Shown here piece after piece: positions 16,693-25,226 of a stretch of DNA of 64,000 bases. The notes under the pieces were generated by a model. It saw only the letters and a program-made list of their open reading frames with translations, was not told where the DNA came from and did not search any database. The DNA comes from Bacteroidia bacterium (GTDB lineage Bacteria; Bacteroidota; Bacteroidia; JADZBD01). How positions within the stretch are numbered: position 1 is the first letter of the stretch; each line of letters begins with the position of its first letter. The stretch is taken from NCBI GenBank assembly GCA_020852255.1, contig JADZBD010000007.1, forward strand, positions 62,001 to 126,000. Direction: 5' to 3'. The position numbers and the translations under genes were made by a program.

Positions 16693-18585
16693 ATGCTGGT
16701 ACGATTTATTTTTCTGCTTCTTGCCGCCTGCTCCCTGGTCTCTTGCCGGGAATATAAAAAGTTACTGAAAAGTGCTGATTTGGATAAGAAGTACAGTGAG
16801 GCAGTCCGGTTCTACGAAAAGGGCGATTGTGTCCGTTCGCTTCAGTTGTTCGATGAATTGCTCACTGTATATAAGGGTACGCCAAAATACGAGAGCATTT
16901 ACTTTTACTATGCCTATAGCCACTATTGTGTAGGAGACCACCTGCTGGCTGCGTATCATTTCCGGATATTCACTAAGAGTTATCCGACCAGTAAACACGC
17001 CGAGGAGTGTGCCTTTATGGCTGCTTTATGCTATTATCAGGAATCGCCCCGCTATACCCTCGACCAGACAGAGACCCGCAATGCGATCAGGGAATTGCAA
17101 ACGTTCATTAACAGGTATCCCAACAGCACCAGGATGGATACCTGCAACCTCCTGATTGATAAACTCCGGGTGAAGCTGGAGAAAAAAGATATGGAGATCG
17201 CCCTCCAGTATTACCACATGGAGGATTATAAAGCGGCGATGACCTCCTTTAATAATCTTCTCAGGGAGTATCCCGACACCCGATACAGGGAATTAGTTAA
17301 TTATTATATCATAAAGGCAGGGTACGAACAGGCGATCCGTTCGGTGGACGAAAAGAAAATAGTCCGGCTGACGGAAGTGGTTGATCAGGTTAATAAATTT
17401 CAGGTCGCTTTCCGCGACAGCGGAGAGTACCGGACGGAGGTAAACCTGATCGGGATCGGTGCAAAAAACCTGAAGGAGAAGGCTGCCTGGGAGATACCTT
17501 TCCTGAATTTCGAAAACAGGAAGTATGCAAAGGCCATTGAAGGGTTTAAAGAGTTTTTAACACTTTACCCCGAGAGCCCCAAAGCAGATAAGGCGAAAGA
17601 ATACATTTCTGATTCGTATTTTCTTCTGGTTCAGCTATCGTATCAAAATATTGAAAAGTCCTACGGAGTAAATCCTGTGATCAATGCGTACCGTGAGTAT
17701 CAGAAGAATGCCGGGAAGTATACGCCCCTGATCAACGAACGCTACTCTTCGTCCCTGGCCGCTTTTAAGCAGGATGCGGCATGGCTGGCCATCGACCGGG
17801 TTATTTCCCAGCTGGAGGATGTATTCCGCATGAAGGATGTAAACTCACTCACCCTCTGCAGAATCACAGAAGACTTTTTCAAGGAAGCGGAAGGGGCGGT
17901 AGCCGATCCCGGACGAAAAGCGGAGTTGAACGCCAGGATGGAAAAAATCCGGACCGCTAAAGCCGGCGTGGAAAAGGAAATAGGATTCTGGTTTTACGAT
18001 TCCAGGAATTACCAGGCTTGCCGGGGAAACCTTCAGAAGTTCTTCCCATCCACCGAAAAAAATGACCACCAGTCAAAGAGCTTTTATTACTTCATGCTTT
18101 CCCTTTGGAATACTGCAGATGAGATTTCCCTGGTCCGTCCGGATTTCCGAAAGGTATACTATGATTCTCTTTACCGGTTGGATAAAATGTTCAGCCCGCG
18201 GCTCAGCCCCAAATACGCCCGTAAGATGAAAGCACTGATGGAGGAAGTACGGGAGGATGAACTCAGGCTTCCCGGGGAGTACATCTACCAGTTATATAAA
18301 ATCGGTCAGTATGATAAAGTAGTGGAGCAGACTGATCTTCTGAAGAGTACGGTTACCCGCAAGGAAGTACTCAGCCGCATGCTCTATTACAGAATACGTG
18401 TGGATTATACCCGTGCACGGTTCGGTTTTGCTTCCGATAAAACGCTGAAAATAGTGCAGGACGGTTTAGCCGGTTCGCGCCAACTGCATGCTTCTATGCA
18501 TGGGAAGTACCGATGGAAAGCCGGACGACTGATCCGCCTGATGAAAAAGAGGGAACGCACGGTCAGGAAATCTTTGGTAAAATGA
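16693..18585 (+). CDS. BamD-like outer-membrane assembly lipoprotein with long C-terminal extension
   Basis: Lipoprotein of 630 residues. The ATG at 16693 gives MLVRFIFLLLAACSLVSC, a signal with lipobox LVSC. Residues about 19-260 match Bacteroidota BamD: EYKKLLKSADLDKKYSEAV, then TPR blocks with SYPTSKHAEECAFMAALCYY and QTFINRYPNSTRMD. BamD docks on BamA and helps fold outer-membrane proteins. Usual length is about 250-290 residues; here some 360 more follow, beginning with another TPR-like unit (KYAKAIEGFKEFLTLYPE) and ending in a very basic tail (MKKRERTVRKSLVK). The extension has no domain I recognise. In many Bacteroidota bamD precedes the RNA polymerase omega and coaBC genes; here a GT9 gene overlaps its stop by ATGA instead, so this may be a paralogue. 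Confidence 0.72.
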   Translation: MLVRFIFLLLAACSLVSCREYKKLLKSADLDKKYSEAVRFYEKGDCVRSLQLFDELLTVYKGTPKYESIYFYYAYSHYCVGDHLLAAYHFRIFTKSYPTSKHAEECAFMAALCYYQESPRYTLDQTETRNAIRELQTFINRYPNSTRMDTCNLLIDKLRVKLEKKDMEIALQYYHMEDYKAAMTSFNNLLREYPDTRYRELVNYYIIKAGYEQAIRSVDEKKIVRLTEVVDQVNKFQVAFRDSGEYRTEVNLIGIGAKNLKEKAAWEIPFLNFENRKYAKAIEGFKEFLTLYPESPKADKAKEYISDSYFLLVQLSYQNIEKSYGVNPVINAYREYQKNAGKYTPLINERYSSSLAAFKQDAAWLAIDRVISQLEDVFRMKDVNSLTLCRITEDFFKEAEGAVADPGRKAELNARMEKIRTAKAGVEKEIGFWFYDSRNYQACRGNLQKFFPSTEKNDHQSKSFYYFMLSLWNTADEISLVRPDFRKVYYDSLYRLDKMFSPRLSPKYARKMKALMEEVREDELRLPGEYIYQLYKIGQYDKVVEQTDLLKSTVTRKEVLSRMLYYRIRVDYTRARFGFASDKTLKIVQDGLAGSRQLHASMHGKYRWKAGRLIRLMKKRERTVRKSLVK

Positions 18586-19664
18586 GTTTTTATATACGCA
18601 CCGATTGCCGTTATTACCGGGGCGATCTTCCCTGCGCGCCGCATAAGGAACACGGTTACCATTGTAAAGATTGTCCGTCTTACGACCGCGTTGGGAAAAG
18701 GATACTTGTGATTAAACTGGGAGCGATCGGCGATGTGATACGTACAACGCCTCTGGTCAGGAGATTCAGAGAGGAATACCCGGATTGCTATATTACCTGG
18801 CTTACACTCACCCCGGCGATTCTTCCCAAAAAAGGCATTGATGAGATCGTTCCGTTTAATCTGGCGGGGATCACCTGGCTGCAGGAAGCCTCATTTGATA
18901 TTGCTGTTAACCTGGACAAGGAAAAGGAAGCCGGTGCGCTGTTGGCCGGTATCAGTGCCGAATTGAAATTCGGATACATTTTGAAGAATAATGTGATCCA
19001 ACCTGCAAATCCAATGGCTTTCCATAAGTTTAATACGGGAATGTTCGATGACGTAAGCAAAGCCAATACGCTTTCTTATTGCGAGGAGATTTTTAATATC
19101 TGCGGATGGAAATACAAAGGGGAAGAGTATCTTTTTGATGATCATTCCGACAAGGGATTCAAATGGAAAATCGGAAACAGGGGTAAGAAAATTGTGGGAC
19201 TGAACACCGGCTGTGGTGGACGGTGGACTACACGGCTCTGGCCGAACGGGCACTGGATTAACATGGTGAAGAAACTTAAACAGGCCGGCTACTTCCCTGT
19301 GTTGCTGGGAGGCGAGGCAGAACATAAGAACAATCAGGTGCTGGCGAAGAAATCTGGCGCGGCTTATTATGGGCATTTTTCACTGGAGCAGTTCATTAAT
19401 CTCGTTGCGCAATGTGACCTTGTGATCACGCAGGTAACCATGGCTATGCACATCAGTATCGCACTGAAAAAGAAGGTGGTACTTATGAATAATATTTTTA
19501 ACAAACATGAGTTCGATTTATTTGGCCGGGGCAGTATTGTGGAACCTCCTGATGGGTGTGAATGCTTTTATAAAGGAAGTTGTGTCAGAGGCGCATCCTG
19601 CATGAAAGACCTTCGCCCGGACGATGTGCTCAAGGAGGTGCGTAAACACCTTCCGGTGAGGTAA
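18582..19664 (+). CDS. GT9-family glycosyltransferase (heptosyltransferase-like) with cysteine clusters
   Basis: A 360-residue GT-B enzyme of the ADP-heptose:LPS heptosyltransferase family. Conserved parts: VIKLGAIGDVIRTTPLVRRF in the N-terminal domain, and the sugar-nucleotide region GLNTGCGGRWTTRLWP and LLGGEAEHKNN. Start set at the ATG at 18582, which overlaps the upstream stop as ATGA; a longer frame from 18513 lies inside the BamD-like gene. Unusual is an N-terminal cysteine set, C9, C18, C28 and C31, before the Rossmann fold, and a second set of four in the C-terminal tail (GCECFYKGSCVRGASC). These could bind metal. Donor and acceptor are unknown; transfer to lipid A core or another envelope glycan is inferred. 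Confidence 0.84.
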   Translation: MSFYIRTDCRYYRGDLPCAPHKEHGYHCKDCPSYDRVGKRILVIKLGAIGDVIRTTPLVRRFREEYPDCYITWLTLTPAILPKKGIDEIVPFNLAGITWLQEASFDIAVNLDKEKEAGALLAGISAELKFGYILKNNVIQPANPMAFHKFNTGMFDDVSKANTLSYCEEIFNICGWKYKGEEYLFDDHSDKGFKWKIGNRGKKIVGLNTGCGGRWTTRLWPNGHWINMVKKLKQAGYFPVLLGGEAEHKNNQVLAKKSGAAYYGHFSLEQFINLVAQCDLVITQVTMAMHISIALKKKVVLMNNIFNKHEFDLFGRGSIVEPPDGCECFYKGSCVRGASCMKDLRPDDVLKEVRKHLPVR

Positions 19665-20345
19665 TCAGTTACCGCTCCCTTCCGGTGGTGATGTTTTCTC
19701 CATCGGCCGGAATTCTGAGGTGTTCTCCAGCCGGTAATACGAGTCCCCATGACGTAAAACGGTGAAACCGCCGGATCGGAAGAGCAGAACATCAGCGTTA
19801 GCACTCATGCCAAAGAGAACCAGTTTGCCCTTCGACATTTTATAGCCCCGGTAGTTAATGGGTGAAAGCCAGAATTCCACAGTGATACTTCCGGAGGCAT
19901 CTTTATCCTCACGAATACCCGAGATGTCCTTCAATGCGGAATCTTTTGCATTGGGAATCTCCGAAGACTGGGTGGAAATACTGATCTCGCGGGTGGTTAC
20001 CAGCTCGTCCTTTTTTACTTCAAACAATTCATCTCCGCCCCTGGTGGTTCTGAAAAGACTGTCGGCAAAGAAAGAATCCTTTGGATTGGTCTGCAAAGTG
20101 ATCTGCACGGAGTCTGCACCCTGCTGTTTCTCAGTATTTTTTACCGTGGGCTGTTGGTCGTAAACCTTTCTTGGTTGTTCGTCAATGGTTTCAGTAAGCA
20201 GGCTGTCTGATCCCTGCTTATTAAAAAGTTCAATGCGGGAAATGTATTCGTCAATCTTGAAAATAAAAAAGCCCGCGCCCACCAGCAATCCTACTGTGAT
20301 TCCGAACAGAAAATAGATCACCCGGTTGCCTGAACTTTTAACCAT
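19665..20345 (-). CDS. Single-pass membrane protein, function unknown
   Basis: A protein of 226 residues with no family I recognise. The ATG at 20345 gives MVKSSGNRVIYFLFGITVGLLVGAGF as a signal-anchor, after which the chain is polar, rich in Ser, Thr, Asp and Gln (about 45-145), ending with a small beta-rich part (SITVEFWLSPINYRGYKMS and onward). This resembles an inner-membrane anchor with a disordered linker and a periplasmic C-terminal domain. An exact TAATTTTG -7 box ends five bases before the ATG, which supports this start over the longer frame from 20423. Its stop codon directly abuts that of the GT9 gene. Confidence 0.68.
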   Translation of the reverse strand: MVKSSGNRVIYFLFGITVGLLVGAGFFIFKIDEYISRIELFNKQGSDSLLTETIDEQPRKVYDQQPTVKNTEKQQGADSVQITLQTNPKDSFFADSLFRTTRGGDELFEVKKDELVTTREISISTQSSEIPNAKDSALKDISGIREDKDASGSITVEFWLSPINYRGYKMSKGKLVLFGMSANADVLLFRSGGFTVLRHGDSYYRLENTSEFRPMEKTSPPEGSGN

Positions 20346-20350
20346 CCTGA

Positions 20351-20358
20351 CAAAATTA
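20351..20358 (-). promoter_or_regulatory. -7 box TAATTTTG for the membrane protein at 20345
   Basis: Exact TAnnTTTG on the minus strand, five bases before the ATG; predicts a near-leaderless message. Confidence 0.55.
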
Positions 20359-20466
20359 CAAATCCCTGCCTGAGCGCGGTTAATTTTTGTTAAAAATGTC
20401 AGGATGAGCACATTTGGCTGCAATTTTGCACTGCATCCATCGTTTAAACTTCAAAACGGAATAGCT

Positions 20467-21930
20467 ATGAAAAAGATCCTTATCGTGTTTGCAGCCGCTC
20501 TTGCGGGTGGTGCCGTTTCTCTCGGAATCTACGATTTGTGGAAGGGCGATCAAAAGGGCAGTGAAACCGGAAAATATGAGGGCATCAGGCAAACGGGTTA
20601 TTATGTGAATCTGCCGGGCAATACTGCTGCTCCTGACTTTGTGGCCGCGGCCGACCTGAGCGTTCATGCGGTGGTTCACGTGAATACCACCGTGGAACAT
20701 CCCGAAACCTCCTATAACGAGATGAACCCTTTCCATGATTTTTTCTGGGGCAATCCATTTCAGCCCAGAGGACCCAGCGTGGCCTCCGGATCCGGAGTGA
20801 TTGTTTCCGGCGACGGTTATATTGTAACCAATAATCATGTGGTGAACGGCGCCGACAAAATTGAAATTACACTCAACGATAAAAGAACTTACACGGCAGA
20901 GCTTATCGGAACAGACCCATCTACGGATCTGGCCCTCCTGAAGATCAAAGAAAAGGATCTTCCTTATCTGCTGTATGGTAATTCCGACAATTGCAAAGTG
21001 GGGGAGTGGGTGCTGGCGGTCGGAAATCCTTTTAATCTTACCAGTACGGTCACCGCCGGTATTGTTTCCGCAAAGGGAAGAAATATTAACATCATTGAAG
21101 GGAATCCGGAGAAGGGAATGTTCCCCGTTGAATCGTTTATTCAAACCGATGCCGCTATTAATCCGGGTAACAGCGGTGGCGCTCTGGTGAATGTGAAAGG
21201 GGAGCTGGTGGGAATTAATACCGCCATCGCTTCCAATACGGGCAGCTACGCCGGGTATGGATTTGCCATTCCTGTGAACCTGGTTCGGAAAGTGGTAAAT
21301 GATTTGCTGGAGTTTGGGCAGGTACAGAGGGCATTCCTCGGAGTGAGTATTCGTGATATTGATTCCCGGCTGAAGGAGGAGAAATCTCTGAAGGATATGA
21401 AGGGCGTCTACGTAAATGGACTCACCGAAGGCGGAGGAGCAGACAAAGCAGGTATTAAAGAGGGAGATATTATCATCCGGGTGGGAGATGCTCCGGTAAA
21501 CAATACCGCTGAACTCATGGAACAGGTCTCCCGCTTTCGCCCCGGCGACAAGGTAACGGTTACCCTTCGCCGCGATGCCAAGGAAGTAACACTGCCGGTG
21601 GTGCTGAAGAATCGAAAAAATGAAACGAAACTGCTGGAGAAAATGGATGTGGAGGAGTCAGTGAAACTGCTGGGGGCTACCTTCGAAAATATCTCGGACG
21701 CGGAGAAGAAGAAGCTTGGAATTGAAAGCGGACTGAAGATTGTTGAAATGGAGGGCGGCAAACTGCGCAGTGCCGGTATTAAGGAAGGATTTATTATCAC
21801 CTCCATTGATAAAAAGAAGGTGAATTCGCTGGACGACCTGAAGAAAGCACTTGAAAACAAAAAAGGTGGTGTGCTTATAGAAGGTGTGTATGCCAACGGA
21901 ATGAGGGCTTACTATGCCTTTGGGCTGTAG
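20467..21930 (+). CDS. degP: DegP/HtrA-family periplasmic serine protease
   Basis: A 487-residue Do-type protease and chaperone of the envelope. Signal segment MKKILIVFAAALAGGAVSLG; the ATG at 20467 replaces a longer frame from 20404 that has no signal. The trypsin-like domain holds the triad His124 (TNNHVVNGAD), Asp154 (STDLALLKI) and Ser236 (NPGNSGGALVN). Two PDZ domains follow: PDZ1 from about FLGVSIRDID (about 300-380) and PDZ2 over the last 90 residues. It degrades misfolded outer-membrane and periplasmic proteins. A weak -7 box CAATTTTG is at 20421-20428. An 11-bp stem terminator follows the gene. Confidence 0.93.
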   Translation: MKKILIVFAAALAGGAVSLGIYDLWKGDQKGSETGKYEGIRQTGYYVNLPGNTAAPDFVAAADLSVHAVVHVNTTVEHPETSYNEMNPFHDFFWGNPFQPRGPSVASGSGVIVSGDGYIVTNNHVVNGADKIEITLNDKRTYTAELIGTDPSTDLALLKIKEKDLPYLLYGNSDNCKVGEWVLAVGNPFNLTSTVTAGIVSAKGRNINIIEGNPEKGMFPVESFIQTDAAINPGNSGGALVNVKGELVGINTAIASNTGSYAGYGFAIPVNLVRKVVNDLLEFGQVQRAFLGVSIRDIDSRLKEEKSLKDMKGVYVNGLTEGGGADKAGIKEGDIIIRVGDAPVNNTAELMEQVSRFRPGDKVTVTLRRDAKEVTLPVVLKNRKNETKLLEKMDVEESVKLLGATFENISDAEKKKLGIESGLKIVEMEGGKLRSAGIKEGFIITSIDKKKVNSLDDLKKALENKKGGVLIEGVYANGMRAYYAFGL

Positions 21931-21958
21931 GATTACTAACAATCACACAAGGTTCGTC

Positions 21959-21999
21959 GAAAGGAAAGCCATCTTTAAGGAGCGCTTTCCTTTCTTTAT
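21959..21999 (+). terminator. Intrinsic terminator after degP
   Basis: Perfect 11-bp inverted repeat GAAAGGAAAGC (21959-21969) and GCTTTCCTTTC (21984-21994) with a 14-base loop, then TTTATT. It separates degP from rpoD. Confidence 0.7.
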
Positions 22000-22073
22000 T
22001 GAGTTATTCACAAGTTATTGACTTTCAGCAAATACTGGGAAAATCAGGGCTTGGAAAACTCCGTATAATGGCG

Positions 22074-22081
22074 TACCTTTG
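22074..22081 (+). promoter_or_regulatory. rpoD promoter, -7 box TACCTTTG with upstream TTG
   Basis: Exact TAnnTTTG; a TTG at 22051-22053 lies 20 bases upstream, the proper place for a -33 element. It leaves a leader of about 75 bases before the rpoD ATG, the longest leader in this window. Confidence 0.7.
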
Positions 22082-22159
22082 CAGCCGGTTAAGTGAGTTT
22101 GAAGTGTCTGTTAAAGAATAGTTATTAGTCCTACCTAATTTAAAAGCCAGGAAAGCAAA

Positions 22160-23023
22160 ATGAGGCAGCTAAAAATTACCAAGTCAATCACCAATAGAGA
22201 GTCCGCATCATTAGACAAATACCTCCAGGAGATCGGGCGAGAGGAATTAATCACCGCTGAAGAGGAAGTGGCTTTAGCCAAGAGGATCAAGGAAGGAGAT
22301 CAGGTAGCTCTTGAGAAACTGACCAAAGCCAACCTGCGCTTTGTGGTTTCAGTGGCCAAGCAGTACCAAAACCAGGGGCTCAGTTTGCCCGACCTGATCA
22401 ACGAAGGAAACCTGGGATTAATCAAGGCGGCCCGCCGTTTTGATGAGACCCGTGGTTTTAAATTCATTTCGTACGCCGTTTGGTGGATTCGTCAAAGCAT
22501 TCTTCAGGCGCTTGCAGAGCAGTCGCGGATTGTGCGTTTACCTCTCAATCAGGTAGGTTCACTGAATAAAATCAATAAGGCATTCGGTCGCCTTGAACAG
22601 CAATTTGAACGTGAGCCGAGCGCAGAAGAGTTATCGCAGATTTTGGATCTCCCGGAAGACAAGGTGGCTGACACAATGAAAGTATCCGGACGTCATGTTT
22701 CCATGGACGCTCCCCTGATCAGCGGCGAAGAGAACAGTTTGCTGGATGTTCTGGTGAACCACGATTCGCCCCGTGCCGATAATTCCCTGATGACCGAGTC
22801 ACTTCAAAAGGAGATTGAGCGTTCTCTTTCCACACTCACCGAAAGGGAAAGGGATGTGATCCGTCTTTTTTTTGGAATCGGTGAAAATCACGGACTCACC
22901 CTTGAAGAGATCGGAGCGAAATTCGACCTGACCCGCGAAAGGGTACGCCAGATAAAAGAGAAGGCGATCCGGCGCTTGCGTCACAGTTCGCGCAGCAAAC
23001 TTTTGAAAGCTTACCTCGGCTGA
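22160..23023 (+). CDS. rpoD: Primary RNA polymerase sigma factor (RpoD/SigA)
   Basis: The 287-residue housekeeping sigma factor in its compact Bacteroidota form, without the long region 1.1 and the non-conserved insert. Region 1.2: [18 protein letters not shown]. Region 2: [24 protein letters not shown] and [15 protein letters not shown] (2.3-2.4). Region 3 begins near [13 protein letters not shown]. Region 4: [14 protein letters not shown] and the helix-turn-helix [19 protein letters not shown]. Region 2.4 and 4.2 of this type read the TAnnTTTG/TTG promoters seen across the window. Its own promoter is of that type, so the gene is likely self-transcribed. Confidence 0.97.
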   Translation: MRQLKITKSITNRESASLDKYLQEIGREELITAEEEVALAKRIKEGDQVALEKLTKANLRFVVSVAKQYQNQGLSLPDLINEGNLGLIKAARRFDETRGFKFISYAVWWIRQSILQALAEQSRIVRLPLNQVGSLNKINKAFGRLEQQFEREPSAEELSQILDLPEDKVADTMKVSGRHVSMDAPLISGEENSLLDVLVNHDSPRADNSLMTESLQKEIERSLSTLTERERDVIRLFFGIGENHGLTLEEIGAKFDLTRERVRQIKEKAIRRLRHSSRSKLLKAYLG

Positions 23024-23041
23024 TCTGAAAACGGAAACTAT

Positions 23042-23091
23042 GAAAGACCGCAAAGGAAACGGAAACAACATCCCCACCTCTGCGGTCTTTC
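23042..23091 (+). terminator. Perfect 11-bp inverted repeat between rpoD and the GAPDH gene
   Basis: GAAAGACCGCA (23042-23052) pairs perfectly with TGCGGTCTTTC (23081-23091) across a 28-base A/C-rich loop. It begins 18 bases after the rpoD stop. The long loop and the lack of a T-run make an intrinsic terminator uncertain; mRNA-stabilising or attenuating structure is also possible. Confidence 0.45.
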
Positions 23092-23100
23092 GCATTTAAT

Positions 23101-24597
23101 ATGTCTCGTCACCTGTCAACACCCCGGCGCATGGAAACCGCAACAGCGAAAGGAAAAACAAAATCAGATTTTGAATCTCAGCTCGGCACCTGGATCCACA
23201 GAGAGAAGGAAGCCATTGAACTGATTGGAGTGATCGGAACATTATGGTTCGAGCATTCCGTGGAATTAATGATGTTCAGAAATCAGTTGGTAGATCGCTC
23301 CGCTTCTGAGATAATGAACCTCCACCAGTATTCCAAAGATGTGGTGAATAAACCCATCGAAGTGTCCAGAACACTTGAACTGGCTAAGGCATTGCTTACT
23401 TTCGATCTTGTTCCTTCCCGTATTGATATTGGGAAGCTGGTCGCGGAATGGAACCAGGAGAGTTCCACACCTGCCAGGGATTTTCTCAATGGAAAGTTAG
23501 GGCACCTGATAGGAAAAGAAAAATTCGCCCTCCGCCCCAAAGACGTAGTGCTGTACGGATTCGGCCGCATTGGCCGCCTTGCGGCGCGGGAACTGATTTC
23601 CCAGGCCGGAAAGGGCGAACAGCTCCGCCTGCGTGCCATTGTTACTCGCGACAAATCCGATGATGATATGATCAAGCGCGCTGATTTGCTTCGTACCGAC
23701 TCCGTTCACGGCCCATTTCCCGGAACTGTGATTGCGGATGCCGCCAACCGCTGCCTTGTCGTAAATGGTCATGTGATCCATATGATCTCAGCCGCCGATC
23801 CCTCCAAAATTGATTACACTGCATTTGGTATCAACGATGCCCTGCTGATTGACAACACAGGGGTAGCCCGCGACCGGGAAGGATTATCGCAGCACCTTAA
23901 AGCCAAAGGCATTGCCAAAGTGTTGCTCACCGCCCCTGGAAAAGGAGATATTCCAAACGTGGTGCATGGTGTTAATCATACGCAGTATAAGGAAGATGAG
24001 CGGGTATTCTCAGCCGCTTCCTGCACTACCAACGCGATTGTGCCTGTACTCAAAGTGATCTTCGAAAAGTTGGGAATTGACCGCGGGCACATCGAAACGA
24101 TTCACTCCTATACTAATGACCAGAATCTCCTGGATAATTTTCATAAAAAATACCGACGCGGCCGCTCCGCTGCCATCAATATGGTAATCACCGAAACAGG
24201 TGCGGATAAAGCGGTTGCAAAGGTAATTCCTCAGCTGGCCGGAAAACTGACAGGTAATGCTGTTCGTGTGCCGACCCCGAACGTGTCGCTCGCTATCTTA
24301 AATCTTACGGTATCCAAATCCACCACGAAGGAAGAAGTGAATGAACTGATGCGCGATGCCGCCCTCAACGGCGACCTCGTGGAACAGATCCAGTTCTCTT
24401 TTTCCAATGAACTGGTGAGCAGCGATTGTGTCGGAAATTCTTGCGCTTCCATTTTTGACTCACCTGCTACTATTGTGGGGAAGGATGGGAAGAATGTGAT
24501 ACTGTATGTGTGGTATGATAATGAGTATGGTTATACACGGCAGGTAATCCGGTTCGCAAAGCATTTATGTAATGTTCGCCGGTTAACCTATTATTAA
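23101..24597 (+). CDS. gap: Glyceraldehyde-3-phosphate dehydrogenase, long Bacteroidota form
   Basis: A 498-residue GAPDH that oxidises glyceraldehyde 3-phosphate with NAD(P) and phosphate. The canonical enzyme starts near residue 143 with VVLYGFGRIGRLAARELI; the catalytic cysteine is C308 in SAASCTTNAIVP, and the end has WYDNEYGYTRQV. About 140 helical residues come before (HREKEAIELIGVIGTLWFEHS and on); this extension is standard in the 480-residue flavobacterial paralogue and sets it apart from the 330-residue glycolytic form. The paralogue may be biosynthetic, but that is inference. The ATG at 23131 (METATAKGK) is an alternative start. The next two genes follow closely, so they may be co-transcribed. 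Confidence 0.9.
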   Translation: MSRHLSTPRRMETATAKGKTKSDFESQLGTWIHREKEAIELIGVIGTLWFEHSVELMMFRNQLVDRSASEIMNLHQYSKDVVNKPIEVSRTLELAKALLTFDLVPSRIDIGKLVAEWNQESSTPARDFLNGKLGHLIGKEKFALRPKDVVLYGFGRIGRLAARELISQAGKGEQLRLRAIVTRDKSDDDMIKRADLLRTDSVHGPFPGTVIADAANRCLVVNGHVIHMISAADPSKIDYTAFGINDALLIDNTGVARDREGLSQHLKAKGIAKVLLTAPGKGDIPNVVHGVNHTQYKEDERVFSAASCTTNAIVPVLKVIFEKLGIDRGHIETIHSYTNDQNLLDNFHKKYRRGRSAAINMVITETGADKAVAKVIPQLAGKLTGNAVRVPTPNVSLAILNLTVSKSTTKEEVNELMRDAALNGDLVEQIQFSFSNELVSSDCVGNSCASIFDSPATIVGKDGKNVILYVWYDNEYGYTRQVIRFAKHLCNVRRLTYY

Positions 24598-24608
24598 CAC
24601 GTATCCTT

Positions 24609-25214
24609 ATGAAAACAATCTTTCTGTTTTTAGTCCTTTGTCCTGCGGTTCTGCTGGCGGGCGACACTCCCAATATGGGAATTGGGTTCCGTTTCGGAGA
24701 ACCTTCCGGCATCACTTTTAAAAAGTACCTTGGAGAGAGCAAAGCTTTCGAGATCAGCTTTGGGCGCAGTTATCTTTGGAACGGCGACGGATGGTATAAC
24801 AGCTATTTTCATAATTACTATAAAAAGCAATATAACTGGTACTGGTACAGTTACAGTTCGTATTCCCGCAGCTTCCCGTTCGGGCTGCAGGCAAACTATC
24901 TTTTCCATAAGCCGCTTTATGCCAGTGAGAAGTACGGCGACCTGAGCTGGTATTTCGGAGCAGGTGCACAGGTGAGGATACAAACCATCAAGTATTATTA
25001 TCACTACCAGGAAACGGCGACCTCACCCATCCTGTATTCGAGTGACTCGTATACGAATTTCGATATTGGTATTGACGGAGTGATCGGACTGGAATTCAAT
25101 TTCAAGGAAGTGCCGCTGTCAGTATTCACGGATGCCGTGATGTTTATGGAAGTGGCGGATCAGCCCTTTCGGTTCTGGTGGCAGGGTGGTTCCGGAATCC
25201 GGTACAATTTTTGA
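24609..25214 (+). CDS. Exported beta-rich protein, probable outer-membrane barrel
   Basis: A 201-residue protein with the signal peptide MKTIFLFLVLCPAVLLAG. The mature chain alternates glycine and aromatic residues, with an extreme tyrosine/tryptophan run near residues 60-85 (contains YYKKQYNWYWYSYSSYS), and ends in IRYNF, an aromatic C-terminus typical of outer-membrane barrels folded by BamA. About 8 strands would fit. No enzymatic motif is seen. It lies 11 bases after the GAPDH stop and 12 before the next exported-protein gene. Confidence 0.65.
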   Translation: MKTIFLFLVLCPAVLLAGDTPNMGIGFRFGEPSGITFKKYLGESKAFEISFGRSYLWNGDGWYNSYFHNYYKKQYNWYWYSYSSYSRSFPFGLQANYLFHKPLYASEKYGDLSWYFGAGAQVRIQTIKYYYHYQETATSPILYSSDSYTNFDIGIDGVIGLEFNFKEVPLSVFTDAVMFMEVADQPFRFWWQGGSGIRYNF

Positions 25215-25226
25215 TTTTTCCGGGGC

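Noticed and set aside
20380-21144. A 254-codon open frame on the minus strand inside degP
   Set aside because: It is antisense to a clear protease with intact triad and PDZ domains. It shows no motif and no promoter, and its composition follows the degP codons.
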